A stretch of 21,736 bases of DNA from an uncultured Collinsella sp. (GCA_905208975.1 CAJLRE010000027.1:1-21736); one strand, 5' to 3'. Shown: positions 1 to 8,182, numbered from the stretch's first letter. Notes: generated by a model from the sequence alone, not told the origin. Program-made: numbers and translations.

Positions 1-82
1 CGGGCGCCCGGTCGGCGGCCCGTTCTGGGCGCGCCTCAATCGTAGCCCGAGACGGCCCCGGGCTGACAATTTCGACTGTAAT

Positions 83-123
83 GGACGTTCCTTAACGGCT
101 AGTCGTTTAAGAACGTTCCCAAC
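83..123. repeat. Interspersed palindromic repeat (family B), first copy
   Basis: An imperfect inverted repeat: the left arm near 83-97 (GGACGTTCCTTAACG) faces a right arm near 105-119 that reads GGAACGTTCTTAAACG on the other strand. The minus strand of 96-123 matches the plus strand of 17421-17448 at 25 of 28 positions. It lies just downstream of the M20 peptidase gene and beside a family A repeat. REP-like function is inferred. Bases 1-82 hold no gene I can support. Confidence 0.65.
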
Positions 124-124
124 G

Positions 125-152
125 GCCAACAAAGGGACTGTCGCTTTGTCGA
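125..152. repeat. Family A palindrome, degenerate copy
   Basis: This copy reads ACAAAGGGACTGTCGCTTTGT at its core, an imperfect palindrome of the same type as those at 6711-6741 and 8183-8215 but without the outer TGTG/CACA arms. It begins 4 bases beyond the stop codon of the M20 peptidase gene, as seen on the minus strand. It may help terminate transcription of the amino-acid ABC operon, but no T-run follows. Confidence 0.55.
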
Positions 153-155
153 ATT

Positions 156-1571
156 CTAGAGCGTTTGGAGCAGGGAGATGAGAAAACGGATGCCCTGGAG
201 GTAGGCTCGGCGGGCGATGCGCTCGTTGGTACCGTGGACACCGCGCTCGCACTCGTCATCGTCGACCACAAAGGCCGAGAAGCGAATGCACTCAGGGCAA
301 ATGTGCTGGTAGTTGGCAGCGTCGGTCGCACCGATCACGGTCGAGGGCACAATTGCCACTGGCTCGAATGATCCGTTTTCCTCCGTCCCCTCTGGATCAC
401 GGAAATAGCGAGCGGCGATGGAGCGAACCGTCTCGAGGCCGGAACCACCGATGCGCGGGGACGGAGAGGGTTCGGAGCTGCCGGGGCCCAGCTCCACTTC
501 GACACGCCCGGCAAGGTCCGCCCCGGCAACCGCCTCACGGCAGCGCGCCACAACGTCGGCCACGCTCATGCCCTCGAGCATGCGGAAGTTAATGTTGGCC
601 CACATATCCTGCGGCATTACGTTGGCGCCGGTGCTGCCGCCCTCGATCTGCGTGGGCGCGCAGGTGGTCGTCACCAGCGGATAGAGCTTTTTGCTGGCGA
701 GGCAATCGCGGACAATGGCATCCCCGTTGGCGGCAATTTCATCGGCGGTGTAGAGCCCCAACTCGACAAGCTGGGCGGCAAGCAAATCGGTCACGCGCGT
801 CGGCCACTCGATATCGCAGATTGCGGTGATGGCACGGCCGAGCACCTCGAGCGACGTGCCGCCGTAGGGGTTGGAAGAATGTCCACCCGCGCTCTTTGTC
901 TTGAGCACAATGTCGGCATAACCTTTCTCTGCCAGGTCGGCGTGCATGAGCCAACCCTCGCCCGCGCTGTACTCGGCAGCCGAAACGATGCGGTAGTCGC
1001 CCTCGTCGATCAGGTACTCAAGCTCAATGCCGCGTTCCTCGAGCGCACGGCCGATGGCGCCTGCTCCGTACTGCGTAGTCTCCTCGTCCTGGCCAAAAGC
1101 CAGCAGCAGGGTGCGCTCGTGCTCCCAGCCGTGCGCCAGCGCATACTCAACCGCCTCGAGAATGCCTGCGACCTGATCCTTCATGTCGATCGCGCCGCGG
1201 CCCCAGATGTAGGTATCGTCCACGTGCCCGCTAAAGGGGGCGTGCGTCCAGTCGGCCTCGGTGCCGGGTACCACGGGAGCCACGTCCATGTGGCCCATGA
1301 GCATAACGGGTTTGAGGACAGGGTCGGAACCGGAAAGCGTCACCAGCAACGAATGATCGATGAGCTCGACCTCGCCCGCCGCGAACACGCGCGGCCACGC
1401 CTGCTGCATATAGGCGCGCAGGTCGTCGAAGGGCTGCCAGTCCACCGCCTTAGCATCCATGTTCGAGATGGTCGGAAACGACAGCACGCGGCCCAAGCGC
1501 TCGCACGCGCCGGCCTCGTCTATATCGGCAAAATCGTCCTCATGCGCAAAGAAGCGCCAAACCTCGGCCAT
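156..1571 (-). CDS. M20 family metallopeptidase (carboxypeptidase/dipeptidase type)
   Basis: Predicted cytoplasmic zinc peptidase of 471 residues. The M20 catalytic motifs are present: GHMD with His94 and Asp96, GRGAIDMKD (124-132) with bridging Asp129, and QDEE (161-164) giving the catalytic and metal-binding glutamates. A dimerisation domain follows (about 215-350), and a C-terminal HGTNER motif completes the site. Length and motif order resemble the carboxypeptidase S/PM20D1 branch. I chose the start at 1571 because AAAGGA lies upstream; an upstream in-frame extension to 1625 has no ribosome site. It is the last gene of the amino-acid ABC operon, 72 bases after the ATPase gene, so it probably hydrolyses imported peptides or N-acyl amino acids. 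The substrate is not evident from sequence. Confidence 0.9.
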   Translation of the reverse strand: MAEVWRFFAHEDDFADIDEAGACERLGRVLSFPTISNMDAKAVDWQPFDDLRAYMQQAWPRVFAAGEVELIDHSLLVTLSGSDPVLKPVMLMGHMDVAPVVPGTEADWTHAPFSGHVDDTYIWGRGAIDMKDQVAGILEAVEYALAHGWEHERTLLLAFGQDEETTQYGAGAIGRALEERGIELEYLIDEGDYRIVSAAEYSAGEGWLMHADLAEKGYADIVLKTKSAGGHSSNPYGGTSLEVLGRAITAICDIEWPTRVTDLLAAQLVELGLYTADEIAANGDAIVRDCLASKKLYPLVTTTCAPTQIEGGSTGANVMPQDMWANINFRMLEGMSVADVVARCREAVAGADLAGRVEVELGPGSSEPSPSPRIGGSGLETVRSIAARYFRDPEGTEENGSFEPVAIVPSTVIGATDAANYQHICPECIRFSAFVVDDDECERGVHGTNERIARRAYLQGIRFLISLLQTL

Positions 1572-1643
1572 GACATCCTTTCGATTGTGATGACGAGGGC
1601 CGCCCCACCGGAGCGGCCCTGCCACATAAGCGTTTGCGATCGG

Positions 1644-2429
1644 TTATTTGTCCTCGAGATAGCGCGAGAGGAACTCGCGGGTGCGCTGGTGTTTGGGGTT
1701 GCCGAAGAGCTCGGCCGGTGCCGCATCCTCGAGCACCACGCCCTTGTCCATAAAGACCACGCGGTCGGACACCGTGCGGGCAAAGGCCATCTCGTGCGTG
1801 ACGACGACCATGGTCATGCCGTCGGCAGCGAGCTTGCGCATGACCTCGAGCACTTCTCCCACGATCTCGGGGTCGAGTGCGGAGGTCGGCTCGTCGAACA
1901 GCATGATCTGAGGATTCATGCACAGGGCGCGGGCGATGGCAACGCGCTGCTTTTGGCCACCGGACAGGCGACCCACGGCGGCGTGCGCGAACTTATCGAG
2001 CCCCACGCTCGTCAGATGCTCCATCGCGACCTTCTCGGCCTCGGCCTTGCTCATCTTTTTGAGCGTGACGGGCGCAAGCGTGCAGTTGTCGAGCACGTCC
2101 ATGTTGTTGAACAGGTTAAAGCCCTGGAACACCATGCCGATGTCCTCGCGGAGTTTATTGATGTTGCAGCGCTCGGCCGTAAGGTCCTGGCCGTGGAACC
2201 AGATGTGGCCCGCGTCCGGGGTCTCGAGCAGGTTGAGGCAGCGCAGGAAGGTCGACTTGCCCGAGCCCGAGGCGCCGATAATGGTGACGACCTCGCCGGG
2301 GTTAACGGACAGGTCGATGCCCTTGAGCACCTCGAGCGACCCAAAGCTCTTGCGCAAGCCCTCGACGCGGATGAGCGGCTCATTGGTCTGTGCGGCGGCC
2401 GCGGTGCCGGTAGTGGCGGTATCTGCCAT
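1644..2429 (-). CDS. Polar amino-acid ABC transporter, ATP-binding subunit
   Basis: A 261-residue ABC ATPase of the GlnQ/HisP type that powers amino-acid import. It has Walker A GASGSGKST (52-60), a Q-loop glutamine in VFQGFN (100-105), signature LSGGQ (155-159), Walker B IMLFDE (175-180) and the switch His212, so it should be fully active. The first 16 residues are a low-complexity Ala/Thr leader. The start at 2429 is supported by an AGGAG site 7 bases upstream; the longer open frame to 2504 runs into the permease gene. It follows the permease with a 22-base gap and is clearly in one operon with it and with the binding protein. Confidence 0.95.
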   Translation of the reverse strand: MADTATTGTAAAAQTNEPLIRVEGLRKSFGSLEVLKGIDLSVNPGEVVTIIGASGSGKSTFLRCLNLLETPDAGHIWFHGQDLTAERCNINKLREDIGMVFQGFNLFNNMDVLDNCTLAPVTLKKMSKAEAEKVAMEHLTSVGLDKFAHAAVGRLSGGQKQRVAIARALCMNPQIMLFDEPTSALDPEIVGEVLEVMRKLAADGMTMVVVTHEMAFARTVSDRVVFMDKGVVLEDAAPAELFGNPKHQRTREFLSRYLEDK

Positions 2430-2451
2430 GATGATTCTCCTCGTCTTGAGC

Positions 2452-3600
2452 CTAGTTGGAGCTGGGCAGCGTTGCCGGGGCCTCGGCGCCGAGCTTTTTG
2501 CCAAAGGCCTCGAGCAGGCGGCTCGCCACGAGCGTCAGGATCAGGTAGACCACGAGCGCCACGCAGTAGACCTCCATCTGGCGGTAGTACACGCCGGCGA
2601 CGGTGGTGGTGGCGTACATAAGGTCGAACACGCCGATGACCGAGAGCACCGACGAATCCTTGATGTTGATGATGAGCTCGTTGGTGAGCGCCGGAATCGC
2701 GTTTTTAATGCCCTGGGGGAACACGACCTTGCGCATAGCCTGCCACTGCGACAGGCCCAGCGAGCGCGCCGCCTCGGCCTGGCCGGGATCGATGGACTCG
2801 ATGCCGCCGCGCAGGACCTCCATCATGTAGGCGGTAGAGTTGAGCGAGATGGTGACGAGGCCGGCAGTGAAGGTACTCCAGATTTGGTTGGCTTGGGCGG
2901 TCTCGAAGCCCATGCCGCGCAAAACGGTGAAGCCCGCGTAATAGATGAGCAGGCCCTGGACCATCATGGGCGTGCCGCGCACGATGGTGGAGTAGATGGT
3001 CGCAAAGCCACGGCCGATGCTCTTAAAGAAGCGCACCAAGTCGTTGTCCACGCGATCGAAGGTCTGAATACGCAGGAACACAAAGAGCAGCGCCAGGAAA
3101 AAGGCGATGACGGTACCGAAGGTCGCAAGCGCGATGGTGATCTCGATGCCGCGGATAAAGAAGTCCCCGCTCTTGTAGGTCATGTAGACCAGGCTCGACA
3201 AAAAGTCGCTGGGGTTGGAGTCCGAGACAATGCTCACCTGCACCAGGTCGATAAACGACATGACGCAGCGGTCGATAAAGAAGATCGCCGCGATGGCAAC
3301 CACGACATAGCTGCCCAGGCGCGCGCTACGACGGAAGCGCTCAGATGCGAACGGCGACTTTTGGCGATAGTCGTTCCAATGCATGAGCTTGGTGATGAGC
3401 GCTGTCGCCGATACGACAATCCAGGCCCACAGAATCGACCAGAGGCAGTCCTGGAACACGCCCGTGGGCGCCAGGAAGCTCAGCGGCGTGGGGTTGCGCT
3501 GGCTAAACGCCAGCCCGAGCGCCGCGATAACACTCGTGCCTAGATACACATAAAGGTGGTCGGCCTTGATAAAGGAGGCCAGACGATTGATGGCTTTCAT
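2452..3600 (-). CDS. Amino-acid ABC transporter permease with extra N-terminal membrane segments
   Basis: Membrane subunit of a polar amino-acid importer, 382 residues. The permease core occupies about 150-365, with RGTPMMVQ (208-215) and the EAA coupling loop EAARSLG...PQGIKNAIP (276-303) that contacts the ATPase. Typical family members have about 220 residues; this one carries about 145 additional N-terminal residues with three predicted helices (about 17-32, 52-70 and 95-115) that are not part of the core. A GGGAGA ribosome site precedes the ATG. The gene starts 9 bases after the binding-protein stop and precedes the ATPase gene. The role of the extension is unknown. Confidence 0.93.
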   Translation of the reverse strand: MKAINRLASFIKADHLYVYLGTSVIAALGLAFSQRNPTPLSFLAPTGVFQDCLWSILWAWIVVSATALITKLMHWNDYRQKSPFASERFRRSARLGSYVVVAIAAIFFIDRCVMSFIDLVQVSIVSDSNPSDFLSSLVYMTYKSGDFFIRGIEITIALATFGTVIAFFLALLFVFLRIQTFDRVDNDLVRFFKSIGRGFATIYSTIVRGTPMMVQGLLIYYAGFTVLRGMGFETAQANQIWSTFTAGLVTISLNSTAYMMEVLRGGIESIDPGQAEAARSLGLSQWQAMRKVVFPQGIKNAIPALTNELIINIKDSSVLSVIGVFDLMYATTTVAGVYYRQMEVYCVALVVYLILTLVASRLLEAFGKKLGAEAPATLPSSN

Positions 3601-3609
3601 GCTGTCTCC

Positions 3610-4536
3610 CTATGCCGGCTGACGGTCGAGGCACGCGTCCCACATCTGGTCGCGCTCCTCCTGGCTAATGCCCTTGAGTGTCTTGTCGATGAGCTTAAGC
3701 AGCTTGTCCGAGCCCTTGCGGCAGCCGACGTTTGCCGTGACCTCCTGCTTAAAGCCCTCGCCCTCGGCAAAATGAATAGGGACAATGCCCGGATTTTGGG
3801 CCATATAGCCCTTCTCGTTCTCGGTGTTGTAGGTCACGGCATCGCACGTGCCCTGCAGCAGGTTCGAGAACACCGTGGGAACCGAATCGACCGGGTTCTT
3901 GTGGACGACGCCCGGGATCTCGTCAATGACGGTGTCGAGCATGGTGTCCTTTTGGCCGAGTACCGTGGCACCACTGAAGTCGCTGAGCTTGGTGGCGTTC
4001 TGGTAGGGCGAGCCCTCTTTTACGAACAGGCCAAAGTAGCCAATGAAGTACGGGTCGGAGAAGCCGACCGACTCCTCGCGCTCGGGCGTGGCACTCATAC
4101 CGGCGATGATGAGGTCGATCTGGCCGTTGTTGAGCGAATCGATAAGGCCCGAGAAGCTCTGCTTGACGGCAACGGGCTCGCCGCCGAGGGCCTTGCAGAC
4201 GATCTTGGCGATCTGCACGTCGTAGCCATCGGCATAGGCGCCCTGCACGTTGTCGATGGGGATGGTGTACTCACTGGCTTCGGAAACCTGCCAGTTGTAC
4301 GGGGCGTAGGCCGCTTCCATGCCAATGCGGATCTTGTCCTTGCCGATCACGGAATCGGACAGGTCGTCGCGACCGCCGCCCGTCGTGGGCTGAACCACCT
4401 TGAGCGTGGACGGGCGCTGACAGCCGGCGAGCGCGCCGGCGACGACGGAAGCGCTCGCAGCGAGAGCGCTACCCAAAAAGATGCGACGGCTGCATACCGG
4501 CTGTGGATGCGCGTCGCGCTGTTGTCGAGATTGCAT
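3610..4536 (-). CDS. Amino-acid ABC transporter substrate-binding lipoprotein
   Basis: A 308-residue family 3 extracellular solute-binding protein. The N-terminus has a twin-arginine pair (Arg17-Arg18 in SRRIFLG), a hydrophobic stretch and a lipobox LAGC with the lipidated cysteine at 39, so it is probably exported by Tat and anchored outside the membrane. The mature part shows family features such as IRIGMEAAYAPYNW near the start and DLIIAGMSATPERE in the middle, the latter typical of amino-acid ligand loops. I chose 4536 because GGAAGG lies upstream and the signal peptide begins there; the longer frame to 4677 lacks support. It is the first gene of the uptake operon. The specific amino acid cannot be assigned. 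Confidence 0.93.
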   Translation of the reverse strand: MQSRQQRDAHPQPVCSRRIFLGSALAASASVVAGALAGCQRPSTLKVVQPTTGGGRDDLSDSVIGKDKIRIGMEAAYAPYNWQVSEASEYTIPIDNVQGAYADGYDVQIAKIVCKALGGEPVAVKQSFSGLIDSLNNGQIDLIIAGMSATPEREESVGFSDPYFIGYFGLFVKEGSPYQNATKLSDFSGATVLGQKDTMLDTVIDEIPGVVHKNPVDSVPTVFSNLLQGTCDAVTYNTENEKGYMAQNPGIVPIHFAEGEGFKQEVTANVGCRKGSDKLLKLIDKTLKGISQEERDQMWDACLDRQPA

Positions 4537-4678
4537 CTGGTGCCTTCCCAATTTCGTTTTGCTGACAATAAGACAGGATATACGCCCGCAACCAGCAGCG
4601 CGGCATGTGCGCGAAAAATTAATAGACACACGAGGACGATTGGCGCAAAGCAGCCTGCCCCATGTACCACTTGGCATG

Positions 4679-4720
4679 AAAAAGGCAAGGCATAGACCTT
4701 CTGGTCGTGCCTTGCCTTTT
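4679..4720 (-). terminator. Intrinsic terminator (bidirectional form)
   Basis: A 13-bp perfect stem (4680-4692 with 4708-4720) encloses a small GACC/GGTC inner stem. Read on the minus strand it ends in five T residues (4683-4679), and a T-run is present on the plus strand too. It lies between the epimerase gene and the amino-acid ABC operon, so it most likely ends the epimerase transcript. The 142 bases from here to the lipoprotein start must hold the ABC operon promoter, but I see no convincing -35/-10 pair. Confidence 0.85.
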
Positions 4721-4747
4721 GAATGACAAATTGTCGCTCTGGGTGGC

Positions 4748-4790
4748 GCGCAGCGTCGACCGGTCCGTCGTTCGTTAGAACGGCGGAACC
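4748..4790 (-). repeat. Family D hairpin repeat, copy 1 (epimerase 3' end)
   Basis: A 43-base segment with 36 bases identical to 9800-9842. Part is a 9-bp hairpin (4765-4773 with 4778-4786, loop GTTA on the plus strand, one G-T pair) next to a 17-base invariant tail (4748-4764). On the minus strand the hairpin comes first and the tail reads ACCGGTCGACGCTGCGC. It starts one base beyond the epimerase stop codon. Six of the seven differences from copy 2 are paired changes that preserve the stem. Confidence 0.75.
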
Positions 4791-4791
4791 T

Positions 4792-5685
4792 CTAGAGCAG
4801 GGTGACGCTAAAGGAACGGATGTCGGTAGCGCCCGGTGCCAACGTGATGGTGTTGACCTTGTGCTCAAAGACATCGTCCTCGGTGTCCATGGTGGTGTGG
4901 CCGGTCCAGGGCTCGAGCGCCACAAACGGAGCGTCGTTGGCGGCAGACCACACGCCGATGTACTTAAAGCCCTCAAAGTCGATCTTGACGCCGTGGCCCG
5001 ACTTGCGGCCGCGCAGCGTGAGCGTGGAGCCCGGAGTATCGGTGAACATGATGGCATCGTTATCGAAGCTGCGGTGCGTGATGGGCAGCACGTCCGAGTT
5101 ATCGGGAGCCTTGTAGCTACCCTCGAACGTCATGAGACCGTCGGGCGTGATGATGGGAGCCTCGTTCGTCCAGGCCTCGGTAAACGCCAGCTCGTAATCC
5201 TCGAATACCTCGTCCTCGGCACCGGGGGCGGGCACGTTAAATGCGGGGTGGCCGCCCACCGAGAACGGCAGGTCCACGTCGCCGGTGTTCGTAACGGCAA
5301 AGGTCTGGGTAAGCGTGGCGTCGCCGGTCAGGACATAGGTCATGTTGAGCTTAAAGTGAAACGGAAAGGCCTTGAGCGACTCGGGCGTATCGGTGATCTC
5401 GTACGTTACCGAGGAGCCGTCCTCCGAAACCTCGACCAGCTTGTGCTCGACGATGCGCGCGAGTCCGTGGCGCGGCATCTCGCAGGTGCCGGCCGCAGAC
5501 GTTGCCGTGTTGTTGCGCAGCGAGCCCACAATGGGGAACAGGATGGGCGCATGCTTGCCCCAAAAGGTGGGATCGCCCTGCCACAGATACTCGTTGCCGT
5601 TGAGGGCAAGGCTCGTGAGCTGGGCACCCATGGAATCGATGGCCGCGGTGAGGCCGCCGCGCTTGATGGTAGTGACGGTGGACAT
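4792..5685 (-). CDS. Aldose 1-epimerase family protein (LacX-like)
   Basis: A 297-residue galactose-mutarotase-like sugar epimerase, which would interconvert alpha and beta anomers of a hexose or sugar phosphate in the cytoplasm. Recognisable motifs are HGLAR (73-77), GGHPAFN (144-150) with the likely catalytic His146, and LEPW (257-260) with the likely catalytic base Glu258. Length and motifs fit the LacX branch rather than GalM proper. The start at 5685 has a strong GGAGGA site. No sugar operon genes adjoin it, so the substrate is open. A family D hairpin and then an intrinsic terminator follow it. Confidence 0.88.
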   Translation of the reverse strand: MSTVTTIKRGGLTAAIDSMGAQLTSLALNGNEYLWQGDPTFWGKHAPILFPIVGSLRNNTATSAAGTCEMPRHGLARIVEHKLVEVSEDGSSVTYEITDTPESLKAFPFHFKLNMTYVLTGDATLTQTFAVTNTGDVDLPFSVGGHPAFNVPAPGAEDEVFEDYELAFTEAWTNEAPIITPDGLMTFEGSYKAPDNSDVLPITHRSFDNDAIMFTDTPGSTLTLRGRKSGHGVKIDFEGFKYIGVWSAANDAPFVALEPWTGHTTMDTEDDVFEHKVNTITLAPGATDIRSFSVTLL

Positions 5686-5764
5686 GCTACTTCCTCCAAT
5701 AGTAAACAACGGTGTCGAGGGCTATTGTCCCACTCTTGGCGGCGGGGTTGAGCGACAGGTGCAG

Positions 5765-6634
5765 TTATTGAGCAATAGCGTAAAGGTCAAACCCGCCCTG
5801 CGGCGTGCTATCGACCGTATCGGGCGCCTGTGAATTAAAACTCACCGGAACCATGCGCTTTGAGGCACGGTAACGCGTGCCGTCGGTGGCGACGGGCGGC
5901 TCATCGACCGTGAGCTCGTAGTCGCCGGGCTTGAGCTCGATGCCGTCACCTTCGGAATTGACGTATTGGTACTCGTCGATCGCTTGCCCCTTGAGCGTGC
6001 GACCCACGATATGGACGAGCATCTGGCTGTCGCCGCGCGCGGTGTCCCACGTCGCGCCGTCCTTGACCTCGACCGATACATGCACCGAGCGCGTGCGGCT
6101 GAGCGATTGCTCGACAGACATCTCGACCTTGGCGGCGTCTTGGCGCTGCTGCTCGACATGACCCCAGATGCTGCCGATCGCCGAGCAAGCGATGACGCCG
6201 GCCATAAAGGCGATGAGAATGGGGCCGAGCGGAGAGCGACGGCCCGCGTCTTCCTCGCGAGCCAGGTTGGGGCGATGGGTGGGGGCGGGCGCCTGGGCAC
6301 CCTGCGCGGGCACGTCGAGTATGCTGAAGGATGCCGTGCTGCCGGGGTCGATGGTATGGCGCGGCTGTGGGGTCTTTGCCGGCGAGATCGACATATCAGC
6401 CGGCTCGCCGAGCGTGGCCGTGGCATCGGCCTTCGCCTCGTCGGCCTCGGCCTGGGCCCAAGCCTGTTCAAAGGTTAGGGGTTCGGCGGCATCGGAGGCG
6501 GCTTCAGGCTCGACACCGGCATCGTTGCCGGTCTCGTCCTCGTCGCTCGACACGTCACACGGCGCGGGCTCGTCCCACTCTTCGTCCGGAGCCTCGCCCT
6601 CGCTATACCACCATTCAAAGTTATCGATATCCAT
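5765..6634 (-). CDS. Unrecognised single-helix membrane protein
   Basis: I do not recognise this 289-residue protein. The first 55 residues are strongly acidic with several Trp and Tyr near the start, residues 55-137 are Ala/Pro-rich and probably disordered, a single membrane helix spans about 138-157 (ILIAFMAGVIACSAIGSIWG), and residues 170-289 look like a compact beta-rich domain with the phrase IELKPGDYELTV (232-243), as seen in prealbumin-like or SpaA-like folds. The positively charged RR before the helix suggests the acidic part is cytoplasmic and the beta domain is outside. It lies upstream of the epimerase with a 79-base gap and may share its transcript. The ribosome site (AAGGGG) is modest. 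Confidence 0.75.
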   Translation of the reverse strand: MDIDNFEWWYSEGEAPDEEWDEPAPCDVSSDEDETGNDAGVEPEAASDAAEPLTFEQAWAQAEADEAKADATATLGEPADMSISPAKTPQPRHTIDPGSTASFSILDVPAQGAQAPAPTHRPNLAREEDAGRRSPLGPILIAFMAGVIACSAIGSIWGHVEQQRQDAAKVEMSVEQSLSRTRSVHVSVEVKDGATWDTARGDSQMLVHIVGRTLKGQAIDEYQYVNSEGDGIELKPGDYELTVDEPPVATDGTRYRASKRMVPVSFNSQAPDTVDSTPQGGFDLYAIAQ

Positions 6635-6710
6635 ACGGGGCGCCCCTTAAGCCTCGCAAATAAACACTTGCTAGCCTTATACCCCCAGATGGCACGCCCG
6701 CTCGCACGGA

Positions 6711-6741
6711 ATGTGACAAAGGGGCTGTCCCTTTGTCACAT
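6711..6741. repeat. Family A palindrome, perfect copy
   Basis: A perfect 13-bp inverted repeat, ATGTGACAAAGGG (6711-6723) and its complement (6729-6741), with loop GCTGT. It lies 7 bases beyond the stop codon of the AAA/DUF4143 gene (minus strand). With the copy at 8183-8215 it brackets that gene. No T-run follows the stem on either strand, so it is a weak candidate for an intrinsic terminator. Confidence 0.85.
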
Positions 6742-6748
6742 TTTGCGT

Positions 6749-8065
6749 TTAGCCGTGGGCGCTCTTGTTTCTCAGCAAGAAATCGGCCGCCCCTACGATT
6801 CTGATGCCGTCGATGTCTGTTGGATGCTCACCATCCCTGACAATCAAGATCTTCTCGTACGAATCAGGGATTTTTCCCAGCGTGTTTAGTTTGAGCGGTC
6901 GCAGCTCACGCTCTCTTGTCGCCTCGGCATCGATCCGTTCGGTAACCTGGATATATTTACGGTCCGATCCCTCGCCGATTGCGACAAAGTCGATTTCCCC
7001 CGCGCGCAGATGGCCGCAAAACACTTCGTATCCTTCAAAGACAAGCTGGTTGTAGATAACGTTCTCGAGCATCCTTCCACTATCGCTGCCTCTATATCCG
7101 TCAAGGTAGCTGCGGATTCCCGTATCGGCTATGTAATATTTACCGCCTGTCTTGAGAAGCTCCCGCCCCTTGACGTCATACCTTTTTACCTTGGTAAACA
7201 GGTACGTCTCTTCCAGAGCGTCAATATACGCCGACACCGTCGATGCGCTGGTCTTACCGCCCGCCGATTCGTTGAGCGTCCCTACGATTTTGTTGACCGA
7301 GGTTTGATTGGAAATGTTGTCTGCCAGATACGCACAGAGCCGCTCGAGAACGTCGCGCTTGGTGATAGCTCCGCGACCTCTACGCGTCGCGCGCAATAGG
7401 ATATCGCGCGCGACAATCGTCTGATAGAGGCTGCGGATGTAGTCACGGCACGCCTCGCGTCTCGGCTCGTCATGAGCCAGAAACGGCATGCCGCCATAGG
7501 TTATGTACTGCTCGAGCACGGTGTTTGAATTAAGGCGATCGCCCGTCTTGGAAACGAGCTCGACCCTCTCACCAAGCCCTTCGGCGACGACCGCATCAAT
7601 CGAGCGAAAATCAAGATACTCGCCAAACGTGAGCGGCTGCATCTTGACCTCGATATACCGGCCCGAGATAAGCGTTGCAAGCTCGCTCGATAGCAAAAAG
7701 GCATTGGAGCCCGTGACATAGATATCGCACGGCAAATCGATTCGGAGCGAGTTAACCGCCTTTTCCCAGCCCTCGACATTCTGGAGCTCGTCAAAGAACA
7801 GATAGGGGCGATCGACACCGTCAACGCGCTCCCGAACCATGCGATAAAACGTCAGATAATCTGTAACCCCCGCGTACTCTAGAGATTCCATCTTAAAGGT
7901 CAGCAAACGCTCTGCCGGCACCCCCTGCTGCGCCAGGTGCTCCCTCATCATGTCCAATAACGTGGATTTGCCGCAACGGCGTATACCCGTCACGATTTTG
8001 ATGAGGTCGGTATCCTGAAAAGCAATGAGTCGATCAAGATAGCGGCTTCGGCGAACGATGTTCAT
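6749..8065 (-). CDS. AAA-type ATPase with C-terminal DUF4143 domain
   Basis: A 438-residue protein of the AAA_14/DUF4143 family. The N-terminal ATPase has Walker A GIRRCGKST (27-35), Walker B YLFFDELQ (88-95), a sensor-like VTGSNAFLLSSEL (117-129) and LISGRY (132-137). The C-terminal half has family phrases such as GGMPFL and KYYIADTGIR, and ends in GEIDFVA followed by YIQV, spaced like a PD-(D/E)xK nuclease-fold core. No biochemical role is firmly known for the family, so I assign none. Several stretches have about 47-52% G+C against about 60% in neighbours, suggesting separate acquisition. A GGGAGA site precedes the ATG. It is alone on its transcript, with two perfect palindromes upstream. 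Confidence 0.9.
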   Translation of the reverse strand: MNIVRRSRYLDRLIAFQDTDLIKIVTGIRRCGKSTLLDMMREHLAQQGVPAERLLTFKMESLEYAGVTDYLTFYRMVRERVDGVDRPYLFFDELQNVEGWEKAVNSLRIDLPCDIYVTGSNAFLLSSELATLISGRYIEVKMQPLTFGEYLDFRSIDAVVAEGLGERVELVSKTGDRLNSNTVLEQYITYGGMPFLAHDEPRREACRDYIRSLYQTIVARDILLRATRRGRGAITKRDVLERLCAYLADNISNQTSVNKIVGTLNESAGGKTSASTVSAYIDALEETYLFTKVKRYDVKGRELLKTGGKYYIADTGIRSYLDGYRGSDSGRMLENVIYNQLVFEGYEVFCGHLRAGEIDFVAIGEGSDRKYIQVTERIDAEATRERELRPLKLNTLGKIPDSYEKILIVRDGEHPTDIDGIRIVGAADFLLRNKSAHG

Positions 8066-8098
8066 AGAGTCTCCCTAGCGCCCGTCCAGACATGAAAA

Positions 8099-8171
8099 CT
8101 TATAAACTTGCATTATTTGCAAGTTTATAAGATGCCACCTTAGAAACTTGCAGATTTTGCAAGTTTCTAAG
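8099..8171 (-). promoter_or_regulatory. Twin perfect palindromes upstream of the DUF4143 ATPase gene
   Basis: Two stem-loops of identical design: CTTATAAACTTGCA, 5-base loop, perfect complement (8099-8131), and CTTAGAAACTTGCA, 5-base loop, perfect complement (8139-8171). The arms differ at one position, and each change is matched in the opposite arm. Centres are 40 bp apart, close to four helical turns. The nearer one ends 34 bases upstream of the ATG. They are AT-rich and unlike the family A-D repeats. Tandem operators for autoregulation, or a leader RNA structure, are both plausible. Confidence 0.7.
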
Positions 8172-8182
8172 AAATGGGCGTG

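Noticed and set aside
44..64. Short hairpin AGCCCG/CGGGCT at the left edge as a terminator
   Set aside because: The stem has only 6 bp, no T-run follows on either strand, and the context outside the window is unknown.
879..3543. Very long open frames on the plus strand (up to 580 codons) opposite the peptidase and ABC genes
   Set aside because: They are antisense to well-supported genes, have low-complexity Arg/Ala/His-rich translations, no domain I recognise and no ribosome sites; high G+C explains their length.
4537..4678. Promoter of the amino-acid ABC operon
   Set aside because: Candidate boxes such as TTGCGG and TATTGT on the minus strand are weak and badly spaced, so no promoter is called although one should exist here.
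8099..8171. Possible two-unit CRISPR-like array
   Set aside because: There are only two palindromic units with no regular unique spacers and no cas genes; the elements are stem-loops rather than repeats with spacers.
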